Positions 52,640-61,336 of a DNA stretch of 64,000 bases are shown here, one piece after another (position 1 is the stretch's first letter; each line of letters begins with the position of its first letter). The notes beneath the pieces are model-generated. The model saw nothing but the letters and a program-made list of their open reading frames with translations, had not been told where the DNA came from and searched no databases. The DNA is from Xanthobacteraceae bacterium. GTDB lineage: Bacteria; Pseudomonadota; Alphaproteobacteria; Rhizobiales; Xanthobacteraceae. Both the position numbers and the translations under genes were made by a program. The stretch is from the NCBI GenBank assembly GCA_030037885.1, contig JASHPU010000257.1, forward strand, positions 1 to 64,000, read 5' to 3'.

Positions 52640-53635
52640 ATGCAGCCGACGAGCGTTCGGCGGCACGGCTTACGCGCGCGCGTCATCGTGGCGCTGGCGG
52701 GTACGCTTACGCTTGCCGCAGCGCTGCCGGCCGCCGCGGAAAACTTTCCGGATCACCCGATCAAGCTGATCGTGCCGTTCGGACCCGGCGGTCCGCCGGA
52801 CGTGGCGGCTCGCCTCATCGGCGCGTACCTCTCCGACCATCTCGGTCCGGTGGTGGTCGAGAACCACGTCGGCGCCGGCGGCACGCTGGCGGCGCGCGCC
52901 GTCGCCACGGCAGCGCCAGACGGCTACACATTATTGGCCGGCACCGCCGGCTCGCTGTCGATCAGCCCGCAGCTGTACAAGAACGCCGGCATCCACCCGC
53001 TGAAGGATTTTGCCGCGGTGGCGCTCGTCTCCTCGGCGCCGCTGGTGCTGGCGGTCCACAAGTCGGTTCCGGCGCACAGCGTCAAGGCGCTGGTCGCCTA
53101 CGCCAAGGCCAATCCGGGCAAATTGAACTACGGCGCGGTGATCGGCACGCCGCCGCACTTGAGCGGCGAAATGTTCAAGCACATCACCGGCGCCGACATC
53201 GTGTTCGTGCCGTACAAATCGGCAAGCCAGGCGACCACCGACGTGCTAGCGGGCCAGATGAACATGACCTTCGAAGGCACGACCGCCATCGTGCCGCTGA
53301 TCAAGTCCGGCCAGTTGCGGGCGCTGGCAGTGACCGCCCCGCAGCGCATCCCGGAACTGCCGGATGTGCCGACCATGGATGAACTCGGCTACCGCGGCAT
53401 GCCGCCGGATTCGTGGCAGGCGATCGTGGCGCCGGCCGGCACGCCGGCGCCGATCATCGACAAGATCAATGTGGTGGTGAACCAGGGCCTGGCGACGCCG
53501 GCGATGCAGGAAAAAATCAGGCGGCTCGGCGGCGTGCCGGAACCGCATTCGGTCAAGGAGTTTGCCGACTTCATCGCCGCCCAATACAAGCGCTGGGGCG
53601 ACGTGCTTCGCATCACCGGCGTGATGCTCAATTGA
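52640..53635 (+). CDS. Bug-family TTT substrate-binding protein
   Basis: [52 protein letters not shown]. Confidence 0.92.
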   Translation: MQPTSVRRHGLRARVIVALAGTLTLAAALPAAAENFPDHPIKLIVPFGPGGPPDVAARLIGAYLSDHLGPVVVENHVGAGGTLAARAVATAAPDGYTLLAGTAGSLSISPQLYKNAGIHPLKDFAAVALVSSAPLVLAVHKSVPAHSVKALVAYAKANPGKLNYGAVIGTPPHLSGEMFKHITGADIVFVPYKSASQATTDVLAGQMNMTFEGTTAIVPLIKSGQLRALAVTAPQRIPELPDVPTMDELGYRGMPPDSWQAIVAPAGTPAPIIDKINVVVNQGLATPAMQEKIRRLGGVPEPHSVKEFADFIAAQYKRWGDVLRITGVMLN

Positions 53636-53651
53636 GGTAGAAACGCGAAAT

Positions 53652-54647
53652 ATGCAAATGCCTCATTCGTTGGTCCGCTTTCGACTCGCGTTCGTCCTGT
53701 TGGCCGCTGCGGCCGCCGTCCTGCTCGCTGCGCCGTCGAGCCGGGCCGACGATTATCCGTCGCGGCCGGTAAAAATCATCGTGCCGTTCGGCGCCGGCGG
53801 CCCGACCGACGTCTATACCCGCGACATCGCCGAGGAATTGCGCCAAGCGCTGCACCAGCCATTCGTCATGGAGAACCGCCCGGGCGCCGGCACCACCATC
53901 GGCACCGAGCTTGTCGCCCACGCGACGCCCGACGGCTACACGCTGCTGATGGCCAGCAGCACCCAGACCGTCAACGAGACATTGTACGAAAACAAGCCGT
54001 ACAGCCTGCTGCGCGACCTCGTGCCGGTCGCACCGTTGATGGAGAACGATCTGGTGCTGGTCGTAAACCCGTCGGTACCGGCAAAAAATCTGACCGCGTT
54101 CTTGGCGCTGGCGCGGGCCAAGCCGGGAACCATCAATTTCGGTTCATCCGGGCCCGGCTCGAACTATCACATGGCGGCGGAGCTTCTGAAGCAGCTCACC
54201 GGCATCAACATCGTGCACGTGCCGTACAAGGGTTCCACCGGCATGCGCATCGATATCCTCAGCGGCCAAATCCAAATGCTGTTCGACTCCATTCCGACCA
54301 TGACTCCCCAAATCAAGGCTGGCAAAGTGCGCGCGCTGGGCACCAGCGGCCTCAAGCGCTCGCCCATTCTGCCGGACGTGCCGACCATCGCCGAAACCGT
54401 TCCGGGCTTTCAGTTCAGCCAATGGGTCGGCTTCATGGCGCCGAAAGGCACGCCGGCGCCGATCATCGACACGCTCAATCGCACCATCACGGCGATCTTG
54501 AGCCGACCCGACATCAAGGCGTCCTGGGAGGCGCAAGGCGCAACACCGATGGTGATGACGCAGCCGCAATTCGCCGCCTTCATGCAGGCGCAGGTCGACA
54601 AATGGGCCAAGGTGATCAAGACCAATCACATCGCGCTTATTCATTAA
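53652..54647 (+). CDS. Bug-family TTT substrate-binding protein
   Basis: YPSRPVKIIVPFGAGGPTDVYTRDIA; MENRPGAGTTIGTELVAHATPDGYTLL. Confidence 0.92.
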   Translation: MQMPHSLVRFRLAFVLLAAAAAVLLAAPSSRADDYPSRPVKIIVPFGAGGPTDVYTRDIAEELRQALHQPFVMENRPGAGTTIGTELVAHATPDGYTLLMASSTQTVNETLYENKPYSLLRDLVPVAPLMENDLVLVVNPSVPAKNLTAFLALARAKPGTINFGSSGPGSNYHMAAELLKQLTGINIVHVPYKGSTGMRIDILSGQIQMLFDSIPTMTPQIKAGKVRALGTSGLKRSPILPDVPTIAETVPGFQFSQWVGFMAPKGTPAPIIDTLNRTITAILSRPDIKASWEAQGATPMVMTQPQFAAFMQAQVDKWAKVIKTNHIALIH

Positions 54648-54663
54648 CTCAGGACACGGAGCC

Positions 54664-55596
54664 ATGAACGACGTCGCCACGCAGAGCACCGCCGCGGTCA
54701 AAAGCGAAGAGCATTGGACGGAAAAACCCGGCGGGGTGAAGCTGTTCATGTTCGAGAAATACGCCGCCGCACCGGCAAAAGCGGCAGGCACCATTCTGTT
54801 CGTCCACGGCTCGTCGATGGCAGCGCAGCCGACCTTCGATCTGCAGGTGCCGGGCCGGCCCGATTCATCGGCGATGGATTTTTTCGCCAAGAAAAACTTC
54901 GATTGCTGGTGCGTCGACATGGAGGGCTACGGCCGCTCCACCAAAGACCGCGACAACAATGCGCCGATCGCGCAGGGCGCCGACGATTGCCTCGCTGCCG
55001 CCGCCTATATTCAAAAACTGCGCGGCAACCGCCCGTTTATGGTCTACGGCATTTCCTCGGGCGCGCTGCGCGCCGCTTTGTTCGCGCAGCGCCATCCGGC
55101 GCTGGTCGGCCGGCTCGCGCTCGACGCCATGGTGTGGACCGGCGAAGGCTCGCCGACACTGGCGGGGCGGCGCAAGAAGCTGCCCGAGTTTGCCGCCAAG
55201 AACCGCCGGCCAATCGACAAGGCGTTCATCCATTCGATCTTCGACCGCGACCATCCCGGCACCGCCGAGGAACGCGTCATCGATGCCTTCGCCGACGCCG
55301 TGATCGCGCTCGACACGTCGGTGCCGACCGGCACCTATGTCGACATGTGCGCGCACCTTCCCGTGGTCGATCCGGAAAAGATCACGGTGCCGACGCTGAT
55401 CATGCGCGGCCAATGGGACGGCATCGCCGGCTTTGCCGACCTGGCGGCGTTCTTCGAGCACCTGCCCAACCCGGACAAGCATTTCGCCGTGATGCCCGGC
55501 ATCTCGCATGCCAGCTTCCAGCAGAAGAATTACATGCTGGTCTATCACATCCTCTTGAGCTTTTTCATGCAGCCGGCGCCGATCTATCGGGGATGA
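54664..55596 (+). CDS. Alpha/beta hydrolase
   Basis: ILFVHGSSMAAQPTFDLQ; CWCVDMEGYGRSTKD; VYGISSGALRAALFA (GxSxG nucleophile elbow); PGISHASFQQKN. Confidence 0.88.
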   Translation: MNDVATQSTAAVKSEEHWTEKPGGVKLFMFEKYAAAPAKAAGTILFVHGSSMAAQPTFDLQVPGRPDSSAMDFFAKKNFDCWCVDMEGYGRSTKDRDNNAPIAQGADDCLAAAAYIQKLRGNRPFMVYGISSGALRAALFAQRHPALVGRLALDAMVWTGEGSPTLAGRRKKLPEFAAKNRRPIDKAFIHSIFDRDHPGTAEERVIDAFADAVIALDTSVPTGTYVDMCAHLPVVDPEKITVPTLIMRGQWDGIAGFADLAAFFEHLPNPDKHFAVMPGISHASFQQKNYMLVYHILLSFFMQPAPIYRG

Positions 55597-55621
55597 TGCC
55601 GACGCGCGCTGTTCTCGCCGC

Positions 55622-56062
55622 TCACCTCACGGTGATGACCAGGCCGTTGAGATCCGCGCTGACGATGGCGCCGACCGAAGTTCCGGTAAGCGTCAGCACC
55701 GCGCCGTGCTGGTTGGTGAGCACAATCGCCTGCGCGCCACGGCCGATGGCCGCGCCGACGTTCCCGGCGGCGTAGACGCCGGAGACGTCCGCTGGGCTAC
55801 GGATGTGGCTCACGGTGCCGCGAAAGCGTGTTTCGGAGGCGCCGAAGGTGAATCCGTAGCTGAGGCCGCCGATCCCGATCGGGTATTGCCTGCCGTGGAA
55901 GAAGAGCGTGCCCGAGCCGCCCGAGCCACCGACGACAAAGCCCGCCTTGATGACCCTGAAGCTGATGCCGCCGCTGTCGGCGTATGCCGCGGACACGACG
56001 GCCGCGCCGGCCAAGACCAGCAATGCGGTCACGCTCGCACGAAGGACGGATAAGGTGCGCAT
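55622..56062 (-). CDS. Secreted hypothetical protein, possibly DUF1134/Ysc84-like
   Basis: Signal peptide; GGISFRVIKAGFVVGGSGGSGTLFFHGRQYPIGIGGLSYGFTFGASETRFRGTVSHI. Confidence 0.55.
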   Translation of the reverse strand: MRTLSVLRASVTALLVLAGAAVVSAAYADSGGISFRVIKAGFVVGGSGGSGTLFFHGRQYPIGIGGLSYGFTFGASETRFRGTVSHIRSPADVSGVYAAGNVGAAIGRGAQAIVLTNQHGAVLTLTGTSVGAIVSADLNGLVITVR

Positions 56063-56309
56063 GGTGTTTCCTCCAAAAAACGAATGAGCACGCGAATCGG
56101 CTTTGCCACCCGGAACCATACTGCGCGGGCGGGCTGCCGCCTAATTTCGTGCTGCTTTCCGCGGCCCGTGACCTCCTCCAATCTTTGGGCGAGCACGCGG
56201 AGATCGCGCGGCACTTCAGATGCCGCACGGCTCTTTGTAGAGGAGATTTGGGTGCACACCACTTGGGAAAAGCAGTTTTCTGTGAATTTCGCAGTGCACT
56301 ACGCCCGCC

Positions 56310-56861
56310 ATGAGCGCCGACTCGGTGCATTACTGGCGCACTGAGGTTCGTCGCAAATTCGGCTCTCGTCATCGGGGGACGCCGGTGGGTCGCATCAGCA
56401 TCGCTTTCAGCGTCTTTGTCGTCTTCGCCGTAGCATCCGCGTCAGCCGCCGAACTACCGGCGCGCAAGGCTGGGCTCTGGGAGATCACCATCGCGGGTTC
56501 CCATTCGATCAAAGTGCGGCAGTGCTCCGACGCGGCAAGCGATCAAGCAATGGCCCAGGCCGGCATTGGCCTTCCCGGCGACTGTCCGAAGCGTGACGTG
56601 CAGGAATCCGGCAGCGCCATCACCATCGATTCCGTGTGCAAATCTGCGGGCAAGACCACGACCTCGCACATCGTCATCACCGGCAGCTTGGACAGCAAAT
56701 ACACCATGACCATGACGAGCCAAGCGCCGGGAACGTCTGTTCGAGGACCGATGACGCTCTATGCCGAATGGCTCGGGCCCTGCCGCGCAGACCAAAAGCC
56801 GGGCGACGTGATCATGCCGGACGGCACCAAGGTCAATGTTCTCCAGGCGGCCGGCCGCTAG
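56310..56861 (+). CDS. DUF3617-like secreted protein (start may be the GTG at 56385)
   Basis: AELPARKAGLWEITI...QCSDAASDQ...CPKRDVQESGSAITIDSVCKSAGKTTTSHIVITGSLDSKYTM. Confidence 0.75.
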   Translation: MSADSVHYWRTEVRRKFGSRHRGTPVGRISIAFSVFVVFAVASASAAELPARKAGLWEITIAGSHSIKVRQCSDAASDQAMAQAGIGLPGDCPKRDVQESGSAITIDSVCKSAGKTTTSHIVITGSLDSKYTMTMTSQAPGTSVRGPMTLYAEWLGPCRADQKPGDVIMPDGTKVNVLQAAGR

Positions 56862-56986
56862 CGGTACGCGCCAAGGCGGACCGGATCGCCGAGAAAGTCT
56901 GAGGCCGCACATGGCGCCTTACCGACGCGGCCTGCCAACCCCAGCGGTCTCACAACATATTGAAATTTCAGAAGTTTTTCTGACGG

Positions 56987-57063
56987 TGGCGGGAGCGACG
57001 GGGCTCGAACCCGCGACCTCTAGCGTGACAGGCTAGCGCTCTAACCAACTGAGCTACGCCCCC
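56987..57063 (-). tRNA. tRNA-Asp (anticodon GTC)
   Basis: GGGGGCGTAGCTCAGTTGGTTAGAGCGCTAGCCTGTCACGCTAGAGGTCGCGGGTTCGAGCCCCGTCGCTCCCGCCA; cloverleaf, encoded CCA. Confidence 0.96.
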
Positions 57064-57297
57064 GCGGGCGCGCCCGGCAATTAAGGCCCGGCCCCCTTTA
57101 AGTCAAGGATTTCCGGGGCCAATTGCAATTCCGCACGCTGCCTTAGAGGCGCCACAACAGCACTGGACATAACGCGCCGATGCTGAAAACATCGGTGGAA
57201 TCGGCAAAACAAGCGTGGTCAGGTCAAACCGAATCGTCTAACTGCAAAATTGGCGAGGGGCGCTGTTTCGCCGACCCCGCTTATCGAGGAGGGCCAA

Positions 57298-57591
57298 ATG
57301 GCAACCAAACCAGCCACTACCGTCACATTGAAGCACCTTGCGGCAAGCCTTGCCGAGGACAACGAGCTTTCGAAAAAGCAGTCGGAGGCCATCCTCGCCG
57401 GACTGGTCGGGCAGATCGTCAAGCATCTGAAAAAGGGCGAGCGCATCCGCATCGGCGGGCTCGGCATCCTGCAGGTGCGCAAGCGCGCCGCCCGCATGGG
57501 CCGCAATCCCGCGACCGGCGAGCCGATCCAGATCAAGGCCAGCAAGAAGGTCGCCTTCCGCGCCTCGAAAGAACTCAAAGAGGCGATCTGA
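57298..57591 (+). CDS. HU-family DNA-binding protein
   Basis: MATKPATTVTLKHLAASLAEDNELSKKQSEAILAGLVGQIVKHLKKGERIRIGGLGILQVRKRAARMGRNPATGEPIQIKASKKVAFRASKELKEAI. Confidence 0.94.
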   Translation: MATKPATTVTLKHLAASLAEDNELSKKQSEAILAGLVGQIVKHLKKGERIRIGGLGILQVRKRAARMGRNPATGEPIQIKASKKVAFRASKELKEAI

Positions 57592-57772
57592 TTTTTCGGA
57601 GGACGGTGAACGGGACAGATGACGGAAGGCGGAGAGCCCGTCTTCCGTACCCTGTTGCTTGCTCGCTGTTCTGGCCAAGCGAGGCGGTTGGGCGCTTGCG
57701 CCTAGCCTTCAGAGTTTACTTTTCCCCGCCACCTACGGGCGCTGGCGTGTGCCATCAACACGCGACACATCT

Positions 57773-57990
57773 ACAATCTTTTCTTCGTAAAGGCTCGGCC
57801 AGAGGGGGGACTTCAGGTATTTCTCAAACGGGAATGCTTGCGCATCATCCGAGAAGGCTACGTAGCTCTTCAGCTTCCGTGGTGCATACTTGGACGTCTA
57901 TGACACTTCCTTCGCATTGTGCCTTGCCATCTGCTCCTTCAAATCGGCGGCAATGCCAGTGTAATAACGGTCAGGAACTCGAGCTTTGAA
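57773..57990 (-). pseudogene. Degraded GIY-YIG nuclease gene
   Basis: Minus-strand frame SFKARVPDRYYTGIAADLKEQMARHNAKEVS*TSKYAPRKLKSYVAFSDDAQAFPFEKYLKSPLWPSLYEEKI: family-typical but with internal stop, missing N-terminus and divergent C-terminus. Confidence 0.75.
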
Positions 57991-58128
57991 GGATAGAGAC
58001 GGACCTCATTACCCTCTCCAGCCCGCGTTCGTGTCTCCGGCACTTCGGCGCGGCAGCCTTCGCTCTTCGAGCTTCCACCAAATCGGCAATTGGCTGGCTC
58101 GCCGAGCCGAAGCTCGACGAGCGAAGGC

Positions 58129-58204
58129 TGGTGGGCGGTGACGGACTCGAACCGCCGACTTTCTGCGTGTAAAGCAGACGCTCTACCGCCTGAGCTAACC
58201 GCCC
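58129..58204 (-). tRNA. tRNA-Val (anticodon TAC)
   Basis: GGGCGGTTAGCTCAGGCGGTAGAGCGTCTGCTTTACACGCAGAAAGTCGGCGGTTCGAGTCCGTCACCGCCCACCA. Confidence 0.96.
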
Positions 58205-58357
58205 TCGCAGGCAGATGTATCGCCGTGCTGTGCTGCCGCGCAAGCGCTTTGCGATCCCGCCAACGCGATCCGTCAGCTGCCATCGCTCTTTAACGCGTAG
58301 TGCGCTAAAATGCTTGTGTGCCGCCGCGGTCGACCGGCAGGCCAGGAAGGGAACGCC

Positions 58358-58636
58358 ATGATCCGCATCGGGACACTGACGCTCGCTTGGCTCCTCGGCA
58401 GCGCCGCTGTCGCGCTGGCGCAGTTTCCGCCGCAACCCGGCGCACCAAAGTGTGCGTCGCCGTCGCAAGGCACGCCGCAAGAGCGCGCCGCCTGTCAGCC
58501 GGATGTGACCAGATTCTGTCAGGCCGAGTTGAAGACCAATGAATGCGACGTGTTCGCCATTCTCGGTTGCCTGCAACGCAATCGCGCCCGCCTCGGCGCG
58601 CCATGCCGGCAAGTCCTGATCAGGAACGGCCAGTGA
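58358..58636 (+). CDS. Small secreted cysteine-containing protein
   Basis: Signal MIRIGTLTLAWLLGSAAVALAQ; paired cysteines C..ACQPDVTRFCQAELKTNECDVFAILGCLQRNRARLGAPCRQVL. Confidence 0.7.
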   Translation: MIRIGTLTLAWLLGSAAVALAQFPPQPGAPKCASPSQGTPQERAACQPDVTRFCQAELKTNECDVFAILGCLQRNRARLGAPCRQVLIRNGQ

Positions 58637-58695
58637 GCGCGTTGCGCCAACGCCGCCGCAACACAATGTGGCGCTGACCGCGCAATCGCCGATCG

Positions 58696-58911
58696 TCAAT
58701 CCTGATCGAAGCCGGCGAGCGACGGCGCCGCAGCATCCTCGGCTGTCACGGTCGCGGACCAGGACGGTCCACGCGCAACGTGCTCGGCAAGCAGGACCCA
58801 GGATTGCGCCAGCGTCAGCCAGAGCGCCTTGTCGCTTTCATGTTCGGAACGCTGCGCCATCGCAACGCACTCCTCGGCATAGCGGCGGTGGTTGGCGGCG
58901 GTAGTCCCCAT
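58696..58911 (-). CDS. Small conserved hypothetical (YAEEC...W..LAE type)
   Basis: NHRRYAEECVAMAQRSEHESDKALWLTLAQSWVLLAEHVARG; resembles 27164-27367. Confidence 0.6.
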   Translation of the reverse strand: MGTTAANHRRYAEECVAMAQRSEHESDKALWLTLAQSWVLLAEHVARGPSWSATVTAEDAAAPSLAGFDQD

Positions 58912-59151
58912 GACACTCCCCTACGCAACGGCACTCTTGCAATTATCGGCCCCGAAGTTCGGCCTCGGCTGGATCGGTTGATGGCCGAACGCGGGCGAAG
59001 GACGCAATAATAAGGGCGATGGAACCGGCACAGGTTTGCGTTTGCTTCATGGCATAGCCCCGGCTTCTGCTGCTGAGAACCGGGCCGCCGCAATTTGGCG
59101 TCGATTTTATCGGCATCAATCCATGCAAAAATGATTAGCTGCGCTGCAACA

Positions 59152-59186
59152 TATATTGTGCACTGCAATATAAGCGCTCTTATATT
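59152..59186. promoter_or_regulatory. Overlapping AT-rich inverted repeats upstream of DUF1127 gene
   Basis: TATATTG-N7-CAATATA (59152-59172) and AATATAAG-CGCT-CTTATATT (59167-59186). Confidence 0.6.
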
Positions 59187-59229
59187 TGTTCCATGATTCC
59201 GGCGCTAGAGCCGGAAGAAAGGATGCAGA

Positions 59230-59379
59230 ATGTTTTCCCTGATCCATTACCTGCAGGCGTGGAGGCAATACGGGGCGGCGGTCCGCGAGCTGTCCAATCT
59301 TAACGACCGCGAACTGGCCGACATCGGCATTACCCGCTCTGATATCCCCCAAGTCGCCTGGGACCACGCGCGGCGCTAA
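59230..59379 (+). CDS. DUF1127 (YjiS-like) small protein, 49 aa
   Basis: MFSLIHYLQAWRQYGAAVRELSNLNDRELADIGITRSDIPQVAWDHARR*; not in ORF track (short). Confidence 0.9.
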   Translation: MFSLIHYLQAWRQYGAAVRELSNLNDRELADIGITRSDIPQVAWDHARR

Positions 59380-59405
59380 CGAAGAGCTGCCGGATAAACG
59401 CTGAA

Positions 59406-59440
59406 GCCTGCGCCCGCCATCGTGCGGGCGCAGGCTTTTT
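59406..59440 (+). terminator. Rho-independent terminator after DUF1127 gene
   Basis: GCCTGCGCCCGC-CATCGT-GCGGGCGCAGGC-TTTTT. Confidence 0.93.
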
Positions 59441-59451
59441 GGCGTCGGCGC

Positions 59452-60231
59452 CTACGAACCGGCCGGCTCCATGCCCTTGGCTTTGATGATCGGCAGGGCA
59501 TGCGGCCCGGAGAGGAATTGAACCAAGCCGCGCGCCACCGCACCGTCTTTCGCCGCGGTCGCGACGCCGGCCGCGTAAACCGTGAAGTTCTGAATCTCCG
59601 CCGGCAGCGGGCCGACCAAGGTCACGCCGGGGACGGGCAGAATTTCGCTGATCTGGTGGATGCCCAACTCGGCCTCGCCGTCGGCGATGTGGCTGGCAAC
59701 TTCGCCACCCTGAACCAGAACCGCCTTGGCGTTGACCTCCTCGGCGATGCCGAGCCGTTCCAACAGTTTTGCGACATAAATGCCGCTCGAGCCGCCTGCT
59801 TTCGGGTCGATATAGGCCACCGATTTGGCCGCAAGCAGCGCGCGCTTGAAAGCGTCAACCGTCGAAATATCGGGCAGCGGCGCGCCGGCCTTGACCACGA
59901 CGCCGACGCCGGTGCGCGCCAGATTGGCGCGGCTGCCCGGCACGATCTTGCCCTCCTTGGCGAGGCTGTCGATCGCTTCGGGGGTGAGCACGGCGACGTC
60001 GAACGTCTCGGCGCCATCGCGGATCAGCTTCAGGTGCTGGCCGACCGTGCGGTAGGTGACGTTGAGCTTGTTGCCGCTGTCCTTTTCGTACTGGGCGGCG
60101 AGCGGCGTGAGCACCTGTTTGAAGGCGCCGCCGGAGATGACGGTGACCTCGGCGGCTTGCGTGGTCTGGGACATGGCGGCCTGGGCGATGGTGACGAGCG
60201 CGAAAGCGACAACGGCGGATCTCAAGTGCAT
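59452..60231 (-). CDS. ModA-like periplasmic substrate-binding protein (orphan)
   Basis: Signal peptide; VTVISGGAFKQVLTPLAAQYEKDSGNKLNVTYRTVGQHLKLIRDGAETFDVAVLTPEAIDSLAKEGKI. Confidence 0.82.
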   Translation of the reverse strand: MHLRSAVVAFALVTIAQAAMSQTTQAAEVTVISGGAFKQVLTPLAAQYEKDSGNKLNVTYRTVGQHLKLIRDGAETFDVAVLTPEAIDSLAKEGKIVPGSRANLARTGVGVVVKAGAPLPDISTVDAFKRALLAAKSVAYIDPKAGGSSGIYVAKLLERLGIAEEVNAKAVLVQGGEVASHIADGEAELGIHQISEILPVPGVTLVGPLPAEIQNFTVYAAGVATAAKDGAVARGLVQFLSGPHALPIIKAKGMEPAGS

Positions 60232-60242
60232 GGCACCGCGCC

Positions 60243-60740
60243 TCATCGCTTGTACAGGCCCATGATTGCCGCCTTGGCCAGCGTATTGAAATGCAGATTG
60301 AAGCCGACCACCGCCGCCGACGTATCAGGCGTGACGTCGAGCCTTTCGGCCTTCACCGCGAACACGGTGAACAGATAGCGATGCGGATGGTCGCCCTGCG
60401 GCGGGCACGGCCCGCCATAGCCGGGCGCGCCGAAATCGGTGCGGGTCGCCAGCGCGCCAGCCGGCAATCGGCCGCCGCCCGATCCGACGCCCTCGGCAAG
60501 CTCGGTGACGTTCGCCGGAATATTCACCACCAGCCAGTGCCAGAAACCGGAGCCGGTCGGCGCGTCCGGATCATAGCAGGTGACGGCGAAGCTTTTGGTG
60601 CCGTCCGGCGCCCCCGACCATTTGAGATGCGGCGATTTGTTGCCGCCGGCGCAGCCGAAGCCGAACGTGGCGGAGAGGATGAAATCGTTCGGCAGATAAT
60701 CGCCGTCCTTGAAACTGTTGCTGCTGACCGTGAATGCCAT
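60243..60740 (-). CDS. YbhB/YbcL family (PEBP-like) protein
   Basis: GGNKSPHLKWSGAPDGTKSFAVTCYDPDAPTGSGFWHWLVVNIPANVTELAEG. Confidence 0.9.
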   Translation of the reverse strand: MAFTVSSNSFKDGDYLPNDFILSATFGFGCAGGNKSPHLKWSGAPDGTKSFAVTCYDPDAPTGSGFWHWLVVNIPANVTELAEGVGSGGGRLPAGALATRTDFGAPGYGGPCPPQGDHPHRYLFTVFAVKAERLDVTPDTSAAVVGFNLHFNTLAKAAIMGLYKR

Positions 60741-60841
60741 GGCGACCTTCCTTTGTCTCGTCACGGCGAAGAATAGTCGGCCCGCCGGCCGAAGAAAAGC
60801 AGCCGTTGGCGGCAGCGCCGCCGCCGTGTTAGCGAGCCGCC

Positions 60842-61315
60842 ATGCCGGTCCTGCCGCTCGCCGAGATTGCCGCGCTGTTGCCCGCGCGCGGCGCGCTGAT
60901 CGGGCTTGATCTCGGTACCAAGACCATCGGCGTTGCGGTCAGCGATCCGGATCGCCGGGTCGCGGCGCCGGTCGAAACGATTATGCGCAAACGCTTTGCC
61001 GTCGACGCACAGCGCATCCTCGCGCTTGCCGCCGAGCGCCGCACCGTCGCTTACGTGCTCGGCCTGCCGGTCAACATGGACGGCAGCGAAGGTCCGCGAG
61101 CGCAGGCGACGCGCGCCTTTGCCCGCAATCTGGAAAAGCTCACTGCGCTGCCGATCGCGCTGTGGGACGAGCGGCTGTCGACCGCCGCCGTGGAGCGCGC
61201 GCTGATCCGCGCCGCCGCCAGCCGCGCCCGGCGCAAAGCCGTCATCGACCAGCACGCGGCGACCTATATCCTGCAGGGCGCGCTCGATCGGTTGGCAGGA
61301 CTTGCTGCGCGCTGA
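60842..61315 (+). CDS. ruvX: Holliday junction resolvase RuvX/YqgF
   Basis: GLDLGTKTIGVAVSDPDRRVAAPVETI; VLGLPVNMDGSEGPRAQ; WDERLSTAAVERAL. Confidence 0.93.
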   Translation: MPVLPLAEIAALLPARGALIGLDLGTKTIGVAVSDPDRRVAAPVETIMRKRFAVDAQRILALAAERRTVAYVLGLPVNMDGSEGPRAQATRAFARNLEKLTALPIALWDERLSTAAVERALIRAAASRARRKAVIDQHAATYILQGALDRLAGLAAR

Positions 61316-61336
61316 TCGACACGCCCCGATCGTCGC

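Noticed and set aside
51872-52666. 264-aa extended NuoA ORF
   Set aside because: NuoA proper starts at 52249 or 52237; the upstream part is untranslated leader in an open frame.
59422-60378. 318-aa ORF antisense to the ModA-like gene
   Set aside because: Shadow ORF; opposite strand encodes a signal-peptide-bearing SBP.
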